A stretch of 64,000 nt of DNA from the NCBI RefSeq assembly GCF_020379485.1, contig NW_026016779.1, positions 1-64,000 of the forward strand, read 5' to 3'. The notes below the pieces were generated by a model that saw only the letters and a list, made by a program, of their open reading frames with translations, was not told the origin of the DNA and did not search any database. This DNA comes from Brassica napus (lineage: Eukaryota; Streptophyta; Magnoliopsida; Brassicales; Brassicaceae). Position numbers and translations under genes: made by a program. The first letter of the stretch is position 1, and every line of letters starts with the position of its first letter. Below, piece after piece: positions 46,250 to 56,069 of this stretch.

Positions 46250-48095
46250 TTGGATCATGTAAGCTTCAACAAAGCAGGATCCGATAATGTGGGAGGATCA
46301 AGCCGGTCTGAAGAGCAAACCGAGACAACTACATATGAAGTTGAGATTCAAGAAGCTGCTCCCCTTGATCCTGAGGGGGGAAATCAGGGTGAACCACCTG
46401 TATCTGAGGAAGTTCATGATCAAGAAGAGCACCATGACCAAGAGGAGGAAGTGGAGGATCAGAATCAGAACTTGGAAGGTGGAGAAGGCACTCAGAATGA
46501 AAATGATCAGCCAGTACTTAGGAGAAGTACTAGGATCAAGAAGCCGGCTTCAAACTGGAACAACACCAGAGTCTACTTCAATGCAGAGGCAGTAGCTCAC
46601 CCACCCAGTGGCGTGTGCTCCCTAGCTCACTATCCAGAAGAACATCAAGCCTTTGTGGGTTCATTGGATCAGGAATGGATACCAAGAACATATGCAGAAG
46701 CTATGGAAGATGATGAATGGAGGGAATCAGTGAATGATGAAATGGGAGCCATGGAGAGGAACAACACCTGGTATGAGACAGAGCTTCCAAAAGGAAAGAA
46801 AGCCGTGACCAGCAGACTCATACACACCATCAAGTATCTTGCAAATGGGAAGCCAGAAAGAAAGAAGACCAGATTGGTAGCAAGAGGATACACACAAGTT
46901 TATGGAGAAGACTATCTAGACACCTTTGCACCAGTGGCCAAGCTCCACACAATCCGGATTATCCTCTCACTGGCAGTAAATCAAGAGTGGGATCTTTGGC
47001 AAATGGATGTGAAGAATGCCTTCTTGCAAGGTGAACTAGAAGATGAGGTATATATGAGACCACCGCCGGGAATGGAAGAGATGGTGAAACCAGGGAATGT
47101 ACTCAGACTCAGAAAAGCCATATATGGTTTGAAGCAATCACCAAGAGCTTGGTATCACAAGCTGAGCACTACACTGAATGGGAGAGGCTTTGTGAAGTCT
47201 CAAGCGGATCACACACTCTTCACTCTCACCAGCAAGCAAGGGATTGTTGTGATTCTAGTCTATGTGGATGATATCATCATCACTGGTTGTGACAAGGAGG
47301 GGATCAGTTCAACCAGGACCTTTCTTAAAGCCGCATTTGATATCAAAGACCTAGGAGAACTGAAGTACTTCCTCGGCATTGAGATGTGCAGATCAAAGGA
47401 AGGATTGTTCATGTCCCAAAGAAAGTATACCCTGGACATCTTAAAGGAGGCAGGAGATCTTGGAGGAAGACAAGCCAAGACACCACTTGAAGAAGGTTAC
47501 AAGGTATTGCGAGAGGGGGAGTATGAAGATACTCCATTTGAAGATGTCAAGCAGTATAGAAGGATGGTTGGGAAGCTGATCTATCTAACCATCACTCGGC
47601 CAGATGTGTGCTTTGCAGTTAATCAAGTAAGCCAGCACATGCAAACTCCCAAGGTTCATCACTGGAACATGGTGGAGAGGATCCTAAGATACTTGAGAGA
47701 GGCGCCAGGTCAGGGTGTATGGATGGCTTGCAACAAGAACACTGAGGTGATAGGATACTGTGATGCAGATTGGGCTGGGGACAGAGTAGACAGAAGGTCA
47801 ACCACCGGCTATTGTACATTCATTGGAGGGAATCTGGTCACTTGGAAGAGCAAGAAGCAGAAGGTGGTGTCTTTCTCAAGTGCAGAAGCAGAGTACAGAT
47901 CAATGAGGAAGCTAACCAGTGAGCTTATCTGGATAAAGGGGCTTCTAGGCGACTTGGGAATTGAGATCACCACTCCCATGACCATGCATTGTGACAATCA
48001 AGCTGCAATACACATTGCATCCAACTCAGTCTTCCATGAGAGGACAAAACACATAGAAGTGGACTGTCACAAGGTGAGACAAGCAGTAGAACAGC
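46250..48095 (+). pseudogene. Element D polyprotein, second part: RT and RNase H, truncated
   Basis: It begins in the acidic linker between integrase and RT (many E, Q, N), then LRRSTRIKKPASNW. RT motifs are WDLWQMDVKNAFLQ, AIYGLKQSPRAWY and YVDDIIITG. RNase H has YCDADWAGD, TTGYCTFIGG and SSAEAEYRSM. The frame continues past HIEVDCHKVRQAVEQQ into satellite DNA, giving a chimaeric tail up to a stop at 48220 that is not retroviral-like sequence. The normal C-terminus (CYTRSEDQLADVFTKA in B) is missing. It is non-functional for integration because the 3' LTR is gone too. Confidence 0.88.
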
Positions 48096-49462
48096 AAGTG
48101 ATTCCCTGTTTGGGAATAGCACAACTTCATCGTCGTTCAAATCAAACCAGGATGAATCACTTTGTGAGAAGCTTGATTTGGATACATAAAGTGGTGGAGA
48201 ATCACCAGGAAGTTGAATAAATCTCATAGGAGTTGGCGAAAAGAAGTTATCCCACTTTCAAATCAGGTGATTCCAGTTTCCCAGTTTGGGAATAGGACAG
48301 CTTCTTTGTCCTTCCGATCAAACCAGGATGAATCACTTTGTGAGAAGGTTGATTTGGATACATAAAGTGGTTGAGAATCACCAGGAAGTTAAATAAATCT
48401 CATAGGAGTTGGGATGAAGAAGTTATCCCAATTTCAAATCAGGTGATTCCAGTTTCCCAGTTTGGGAATAGCACAGCTTCTTCGTCGTTCCAATCAAGCC
48501 AGGATGAATCACTTTGTGAGAAGCTTGATTTGGATACATAAAGTGGTGGAGAATCACCAGGAAGTTGAATAAATCTCATAGGAGTTGGGATGAAGAAGTT
48601 ATCCCACTTTCAAATCAGGTGATTCCAGTTTCCCAGTTTGGGAATAGCACAGCATCTTCGTCATTCCAATCAAACCAGGATGAATATCTTTGTAAGAAGC
48701 TTGATTTGGATACATAAAGTGGTGGAGAATCACCAGGAAGTTAAATAAATCTCATAGGAGTTGGGATGAAGAAGTTATCCCACTTTCAAATCAGGTGATT
48801 CCAGTTTCCCAGTTTGGGAATAGCACAGCTTCATCGTCGTTCAAATCAAACCAGGATGAATCACTTTGTGAGAAGCTTGATTTGGATATATAAAGTGGTG
48901 GAGAATCACCAGGAAGTTGAATAAATCTCATAGGAGTTGGCGAAAAGAAGTTATCCCACTTTCAAATCAGGTGATTCCAGTTTCCCAGTTTGGGAATAGG
49001 ACAGCTTCATCGTTGTTCCAATCAAACCAGGATGAATCACTTTGTGAGAAGGTTGATTTGGATACATAAAGTGGTGGAGAATCACCAGGAAGTTGAATAA
49101 ATCTCATAGGAGTTGGGATGAAGAAGTTATCCCAACTTCAAATCAGGTGATTCCAGTTTTCGAGTTTGGGAATAGCACAGCTTCTTCGTCGTTCCAATCA
49201 AACCAGGATGAATCACTTTGTGAGAAGCTTGATTTGGATACATAAAGTGGTGGAGAATGGCCAGGAAGTTGAATAAATCTCATAGGAGTTGGGATGAAGA
49301 AGTTATCCCACTTTCAAATAAGATGATTCCAGTTTTCCAGCTTGGGAATAGCACAGCTTCTTCGTCGTTCCAATCAAACCAGGATGAATCACTTTGTGAG
49401 AAGCTTGATTTGAATACATAAAGTGGTGGAGAATCACCAGGAAGTTGAATAAACCTCATAGG
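48096..49462 (+). repeat. CentBr centromeric satellite, array 4 (about 8 monomers)
   Basis: It starts mid-monomer at the D junction. Variants (CTTTGTCCTTCCGATC, GAATATCTTTG, GAGAATGGCCAGG) repeat those on either side of element A (24060-24673 and 40199-40930), making this block the A-free paralogue. It ends at the ATAGG target of element E. Confidence 0.95.
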
Positions 49463-49947
49463 TATACACTTTTGTGTATTAGAGCATGATTCAACCAATC
49501 AGGGATAATCAGATGAAAAGATTAAAGAGATTAAGAGATTCTAGTGAGAGAATAAAGAGAGAGAGACTCAAAACTCCATTAATTAATAACTGATGAGGTT
49601 TACAAGTATTAATAGAGAGAGCAACAAGGAAATTCGAAATGGTTAAGCATGTGTAGTCAAAGGACAGGCTGGAACTCCTTTTGAATCACTTGGCTGTGCT
49701 TTCTCACATGCTTGCACTAGTATAAAGGTAACTTCTCCTTTCCAGCATCATACAGGCTGTCAAAGTGATCCCTTATCCTTCCTTAACCTCACTTATCCTC
49801 TTTGGTCGAGTTTCCTCTCTTCTCTTCACTAAGTTACCTTCTCATCCCATCAGATAACTTCCCCAAGTAGTTACTGTGGTTAAAATAAAGTTACCACAGT
49901 AAAACTCTAAAGTTACTGTCTCAGCCTCCTTGGTCTTCATCTCAATA
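49463..49947 (-). repeat. Element E 3' LTR
   Basis: 485 bp. It contains the TTACTGTGG / CCACAGTAA inverted repeat related to that of A, and CTCAATA at the inner edge next to the polypurine tract. Confidence 0.92.
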
Positions 49948-50083
49948 CTCCCCCTCAAGCTTGACCATGTAGAACAAGTCAAGCTTGGAAACCATGAAGA
50001 CCTCCCTCGTTAAAAACCTCACCAAGTAAAACCCATTGGGATAAAACCTTGATGAGGGAAAAAGAGTGGAGACTCCATGGTTA
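49948..50083 (-). promoter_or_regulatory. Element E polypurine tract and 3' hairpins
   Basis: The minus strand has the inner hairpin with loop TTTTATCCCAATGGGTTTT, outer arms around CCATGG, then CAAGCTTGAC / GTCAAGCTTG and GAGGGGGAG abutting the LTR. The inner stem is slightly worn (CTTGGTGAGG is replaced by ACTTGGTGAGG). Confidence 0.78.
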
Positions 50084-50089
50084 AGGGGC

Positions 50090-53000
50090 TCAGCTCCTAG
50101 GAGTCAGATCAATGAGTCCAAGCCTTGACAGTATGGACTCCATTGTCTTCAATCTCGCTGCCTTAGTAAACACATCTGCAAGCTGATCTTCACTTCTTGT
50201 ATAACATGGCAGAATCACTCCTAAGATGATCATCTGCCTCACCTTATGACAATCCACCTCTATGTGCTTTGTTCTCTCATGAAACACTGAATTGGAGGCA
50301 ATGTGGATAGCTGCTTGATTGTCACAATGCATTGTCATAGGTGTGGCCTGCTCGATCTCCAAGTGCTTCAAGATCCCCTTGATCCACACCAACTCATTTG
50401 TAAGCTTCAACATAGCTCTATACTCAGCTTCAGCACTTGAACAGGAGATGACCTTCTGCTTCTTACTCTTCCAAGTAACCAGATTCCCTCCAATGAATGT
50501 ACAATACCCAGTAGTTGATCTCCTGTCCACTCTATCTCCTGCCCAATCAGCATCACAATACCCAACCACTTCTGTACTGCCATTGCAACCCATCCAAACT
50601 CCTTGTCCATGTGAGCCACTCAAATACCTCAGTATCCTATCAACCATCTTCCAGTGATGTACCTTTGGCGCCTGCATATGTTGGCTCACTTGATTCACAG
50701 CAAAGCATATATCAGGTCTGGTGATAGTCAAGTAGATCAGCTTACCCACCATCCTCCTATACAGCTTAGCATCCTCAAACAACTGGTTCTCTTCAACCTC
50801 CCCCTCACGCAAGACCTTATACCCTTCCTCAAGAGGTGTCTTAGCTATCTTCCCTCCAAGCACATCAGTCTCCTTCAGCATATCCATAGTATACTTCCTT
50901 TGAGACATAAACAAACCCTCCTTAGATCTGCATATCTCAATCCCCAAAAATACTTCATCTCTCCCAAGTCTTTAATATCAAACACAGACTTGAGAAACTC
51001 TTTGGTGGCTTTAATCCCAGCCTTATCACTCCCTGTGATAATCAAATCATCCACATACACCAAAATCACTATGATCCCTGATGGTCCAACCAGTGTGAAG
51101 AGTGTATGATCTAGTTCAGACTTCCTGAACCCTCTCCCATTGAGAGTTGTACTAAGCTTTCTGTACCAAGCTCTAGGAGACTGCTTCAGCCCATATATAG
51201 CCTTCTTCAATCTCAAAACATTCCCTGGCTTTACTAGATGCTCAAGACCAGGAGGTGGATGCATGTATACTTCATCTTCAAGTTCACCTTGCAAGAAAGC
51301 ATTCTTCACATCCATTTGCCACAAATCCCACTCCAAGTTTGTTGCAATAGATAACACAATTCGAATTGTGTGAAGCTTGGCCACTGGTGCAAAAGTATCA
51401 ATGTAATCTTCCCCATAAGTCTGTGTAAATCCTCTTGCAACCAGCCTAGTCTTGCGCCTATCTATCTCCCCATTTGCAAGGTACTTGATGGTGAAGATCC
51501 ATCTGCTTGAAACTGCCTTCTTCCCTTTAGGTAACTCACTCTCATACCAAGTATCATTCCTGATCATTGCATCCCTTTCATCTCCTACTGAATCTCTCCA
51601 AACCTTGTGCTTCATAGCTTCTTCATAAGATCTTGGTATCTCATTCTCATCCAAGTTACACATAAACACCATGTGCTCTTCTGGAAACTCTGCAAAGGAA
51701 CACACGGCTTGAGAGGGATGCTCCACAGCCTGGGCATTGTAGTACACTCTCGTGTTTACCCAGTTGGAAGGATCCCTCCTTATCCTTGTGCTCCTCCGCA
51801 AGGTCTCAACCTGTTCTTCAGCCTGAACATTCTCTTGTGCTTCCTCTCTTAAACCAGTAGGTTCTCCCTGCTCATTTCCACCTGACTGAGCTTCACTCTC
51901 TACTTCCTGTGTCTCCTCCTGATCATGCTGACCTGAATCCTCTTGGTTATGCTCCTGCTCCCCTGATTCAGATCCATTCCCCCTCTCATGATCAAGAGGG
52001 GTTGTTCCTCCAGCTTCTCCAGTTTGATTAGAAGGTCCGGTTCTTCCTGGTTCCTGATCTTGGGATAATCCTATCCCTAGCCTCTCCAACAACACTCTCA
52101 ATGTTGTTGCCTTCTCTGATGGAGCTCGGGACAGATCCTCTAGGTCTTCCCATTTCTTCTCCTCATAATACCCTTTAGACTCAACAAACTTCACTTCTCT
52201 AGATACCATAACCCTCCTAGTTATTGGATCATAACATTTGTAGCCTTTCTGAGTGATTGAGTACCCAATGAACATAGCTTTAGTACTCTTTGCTTCTAGC
52301 TTGTTCCTTCTTTCTCCGGGAATCATCACATAACATAAGCACCCAAAGACTCTCAAATGATCAATGTGTGGCTTGGCCTTGTTCAATACTTCAAAGGGAG
52401 ACAGTTTCTTCAAGACACGGGTTGGCACTCTATTGATGAGATAGCAAGCAGTCTGAACAGCATCACTCCAAAACCTCTTAGGGACATTCATGTGGAACAT
52501 GATTGATCTCGCAACCTCCATCAAATGTCTGTTCTTCCTCTCAGCCACCCCATTTTGTTGTGGTGTGTAAGGACAGCTAGTTTGTTGCACAATCCCATGC
52601 TTTGCAAGATGACTCTTGAAAGCATTGCTAGTGTATTCTCCTCCATTATCAGACCTCAGAATCCTCACAGTGGCATTGTACTGATTAGTAACATATGCTT
52701 GGAAGTTCATGAAGGCTTCTAGGACTCTGTCTTTGGAGGGAATCATGGTGATCCATGTGTACTTGGACTTCTCATCAATGAAAGTCACAAAGTACTTATG
52801 GCTGTCTCTAGACATACAGGGAGCTGTCCACACGTCTGAATGCACCAGATCAAAGCAATTCTCATATCTGGTTTCTGATGTTGGGAAGACAGTCCTACAG
52901 TGCTTTCCAAGTATACAAGCTTCACACTCCAAGTGATTGAACGCCATACTTGGTAGAATCAGTTCAATTGCCTTGGCATGAGGATGTCCCAGCCTTGCAT

Positions 53001-54270
53001 GCCATGTGAGATTATCACACCTATCCGTTGTGCTGCTTAAACACACAGACTCCACAGGACTAGGCGCCTCAGTTGTTTGGAGATGATAGAGCTGATGCTT
53101 GCTGTCTCCTCTGCCAATAACCCTTCCAGTCTTCAAATCCTGGAACTCAACTTCATTTGGTCTGAAAACCACTTGACAATCCAGATCAACTGTAGCCTTC
53201 TTAACTGAGATTAGATTGGATGTAAACTGAGGTAGGTAGAAGGCAGTGGAGTTCTTCTCAAACAGCTTGAGGTTTCCCACTCCTTCTATTGGGATCCTGG
53301 TACCATTGGCTATCATGACACTCCCTGTTGCTGCTTTAACCTCACTGATTAGTCTCTTGTCACTGATCATGTGGTGTGTTGCTCCAGAGTCAATGATGAT
53401 GGGTTTAGATGTGGATGCTTTGGCAGGAGCACCCAGACTCCGGGTCGTAGCCAAAGCATACACATGCTTAACCAACTCATCCCATTCCTTCTTTGTCACA
53501 CACTCATCTGCCCTCTTGGTATCCATTCCTCTCATATCCGCACTGTCTCCTACTGTCTCTCCCATGTAAGCTGAGTATGAACACTCTCCTATAACCATCT
53601 GCTGAAGTACATCCTTGATTCTCTTCAAGATTACACTCATCCTGTCACTTAAGTGCTCAGACTCGCTATCCTTTCTCCATGCCCTTCTCTTCATTAACCA
53701 CTCCTTAGAAAGTTTTCTCAACCTTCCCCTCTTACAGCTTGTACCTCCCTTCCATCTTTCTGGCTTCCTGTTCATTTCCCACACATCACAAGTATATTTA
53801 ACAAGCTCACATACCTCTTCCATAAGGAAGCTGAAGATCACATCTTGCTTCCTCCTTTCTTGACAACATCTCGGATTTGATGTGTGTGTCTTCACCACAT
53901 CTAGCTCCGACCATACTTCTCTCAGCCTTCCCACAAGCTGATAACACTCATCCTTTCCTTGTCTCAAGCCGCGGATCACCCCTCTGTCCTCAACGACTCT
54001 CACAAGCTTGGACTTGCCTAAAGTTGCTTCAATCTCACTCTTTGTAGTGTCTCCTTGAACAACTTCATTTCCCAGCTTCAGACCTCTTGTCTGACCTTCT
54101 TCAGTAGCCATTTCCATGAAAGGTTTCCCCTTTCCATGACTACTCCATAACCCACAGCTTTCCAAAGCTCTCTTTGCCCATCTTGACCAATCGCCATCCC
54201 TCTCTTCTTCAAGCTCCATGGTTGTACTAGATCTGTGCTTCATTTCCATGTTGAGATAGTTTGAATCCAT
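50090..54270 (-). pseudogene. Element E gag-pol polyprotein, one frameshift
   Basis: It starts with MDSNYLNMEMK at 54270 and ends at 50090 with GLIDLTPRS, as in A. The gag-like part (about 280 residues) is basic and lacks a CCHC knuckle. Protease: DSGATHHMISD. Integrase: WHARLGHPH...CEACILGKHC, HSDVW, RSDNGGEY, GVAERKN. RT: YVDDLIITG. RNase H: YCDADWAGD. One base is lost in a T-run near 50945-50950 (after GEMKYF), so the frame shifts between RT and its C-terminal part. The downstream frame is otherwise open to the normal stop. With identical LTRs, this element was probably active very recently; a sequencing error in the T-run is an alternative. Confidence 0.9.
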
Positions 54271-54401
54271 CAGAATATCTCACACCACTCAGATAATAAA
54301 GACCAGAACTCAAGAACACCAAGAACACTCAAGAACCCTCAAGAACACTCAAGAACACCCAGATTTTATGAAAAACGAAATCACACTCTCCCCTTTTTAG
54401 C
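54271..54401 (-). other. Element E leader with TTCTTGAG repeats
   Basis: On the minus strand, five imperfect (GTG)TTCTTGAG repeats lie at about 54305-54360 between the primer-binding site and the gag ATG, as in A and B. Confidence 0.6.
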
Positions 54402-54419
54402 AACCTGGCTCTGATACCA
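54402..54419 (-). other. Element E primer-binding site
   Basis: The minus strand reads TGGTATCAGAGCCAGGTT, adjoining the 5' LTR. Confidence 0.93.
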
Positions 54420-54904
54420 TATACACTTTTGTGTATTAGAGCATGATTCAACCAATCAGGGATAATCAGATGAAAAGATTAAAGAGATTAAGAGATTCTA
54501 GTGAGAGAATAAAGAGAGAGAGACTCAAAACTCCATTAATTAATAACTGATGAGGTTTACAAGTATTAATAGAGAGAGCAACAAGGAAATTCGAAATGGT
54601 TAAGCATGTGTAGTCAAAGGACAGGCTGGAACTCCTTTTGAATCACTTGGCTGTGCTTTCTCACATGCTTGCACTAGTATAAAGGTAACTTCTCCTTTCC
54701 AGCATCATACAGGCTGTCAAAGTGATCCCTTATCCTTCCTTAACCTCACTTATCCTCTTTGGTCGAGTTTCCTCTCTTCTCTTCACTAAGTTACCTTCTC
54801 ATCCCATCAGATAACTTCCCCAAGTAGTTACTGTGGTTAAAATAAAGTTACCACAGTAAAACTCTAAAGTTACTGTCTCAGCCTCCTTGGTCTTCATCTC
54901 AATA
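54420..54904 (-). repeat. Element E 5' LTR
   Basis: 485 bp; no difference from the 3' LTR seen. Confidence 0.92.
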
Positions 54905-56069
54905 ATAGGAGTTGGGATGAAGAAGTTATCCCACTTTCAAATCAGGTGATTCCAGTTTCCCAGTTTGGGAATAGCACAGCTTCATCGTTGTTCCCATCAA
55001 ACCAGGATGATTCACTTTGTGAGAAGCTTGATTTAGATACATAAAGTTGTGGAGAATCACCAGGAAGTTGAATAAATCTCATAGGAGTTGGCGAAAAGAA
55101 GTTATCCCACTTTCAAATCAGGTGATTCCAGTTTCCCAGTTTGGGAATAGCACAGCTTCTTCGTCATTCCAATCAAAATAGGATGAATCTCTTTGTAAGA
55201 AGCTTGATTTGGATACATAAAGTGGTGGAGAATCACCAGGAAGTTGAATAAATCTCATAGGAGTTCGGATGAAGAAGTTATCCCACTTTCAAATCAGGTG
55301 ATTCCAGTTTCCCAGTTTGGGAATAGCACAGCTTCATTGTTGTTCCAATCAAACCAGGATGAATCACTTTGTGAGAAGCTTGATTTGGATATATAAAGTG
55401 GTGGAGAATCACCAGGAAGTTAAATAAATCTCATAGGAGTTGGGATGAAGAAGTTATCCCACTTTCAAATCAGGTGATTCCAGTTTCCCAGTTTGGGAAT
55501 AACACAGCTTCTTCGTTGTTCCAATCAAACCAGGATGAATCACTTTGTGAGAAGCTTGATTTGAATACATAAAGTGGTGGAGAATGACCAGGAAGTTGAA
55601 TAAATCTCATAGGAGTTGGGATGAAGAAGTTATCCCACTTTCAAATCAGGTGATTCCAGTTTCCCAGTTTGGGAATAGCACAGCTTCATCGTCGTTCCAG
55701 TCAAAACAGGATGAATCACTTTCTGAGAAGCTTGATTTGGATACATAAAGTGGTGTAGAATCACCAGGAAGTTGAATAAATCTCATAGGAGTTGGGATGA
55801 AGAAGTTATCCCACTTTCAAATCAGGTGATTCCAGTTTCCCAGTTTGGGAATAGCACAGCTTCATCGTCGTTCCCATCAAACCAGGATGATTCACTTTGT
55901 GAGAAGCTTGATTTAGATACATAAAGTTGTGGAGAATCACCAGGAAGTTGAATATATCTCATAGGAGTTGGCGAAAAGAAGTTATCCCACTTTCAAATCA
56001 GGTGATTCCAGTTTCCAAGTTTGGAAATAGCACAGCTTCATCGTTGTTCCAATCAAACCAGGATGAATC
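54905..56069 (+). repeat. CentBr centromeric satellite, array 5 (about 6.6 monomers)
   Basis: It continues array 4 after element E; the first three monomers match 40931-41440. It ends inside a monomer after AGGATGAATCAC, joined to broken element G. Confidence 0.95.

Larger units (their letters stand above)
42482..48095 (+). mobile_element. Element D: Ty1/copia element lacking its 3' end
   Basis: It has a 5' LTR (42482-42955), a primer-binding site and a polyprotein from gag to RNase H. The sequence passes into CentBr inside RNase H at about 48095, so the C-terminus, polypurine tract, 3' LTR and target duplication are missing. Fragment I lies inside it. D is the only copia element here with a classical zinc-knuckle gag. 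Confidence 0.9.
49463..54904 (-). mobile_element. Element E: complete Ty1/copia element with TA...TA ends
   Basis: The 485-bp LTRs (49463-49947 and 54420-54904) look identical and are flanked by ATAGG (49458-49462 and 54905-54909) in CentBr. In the minus sense the LTR reads TATTGAG...GTGTATA, where its relative A reads TGTTGAG...GTGTATA. Both LTR copies share the TA start, so the change predates the insertion. The polyprotein carries a single frameshift. It is closest to A in gag and LTR sequence. Confidence 0.93.

Noticed and set aside
48096..48220. Apparent fusion of RNase H with a novel C-terminal domain in D
   Set aside because: The extra residues are translated CentBr sequence after a deletion, not a domain.
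4434..56069. Many 60-100 codon open frames in the satellite (for example repeated versions of ITRKLNKSHRSWDEEVIPLSNQVIPVSQFGNSTASS)
   Set aside because: They are the same satellite monomer translated; they end at the monomer's recurring stops and have no start, promoter or family support.
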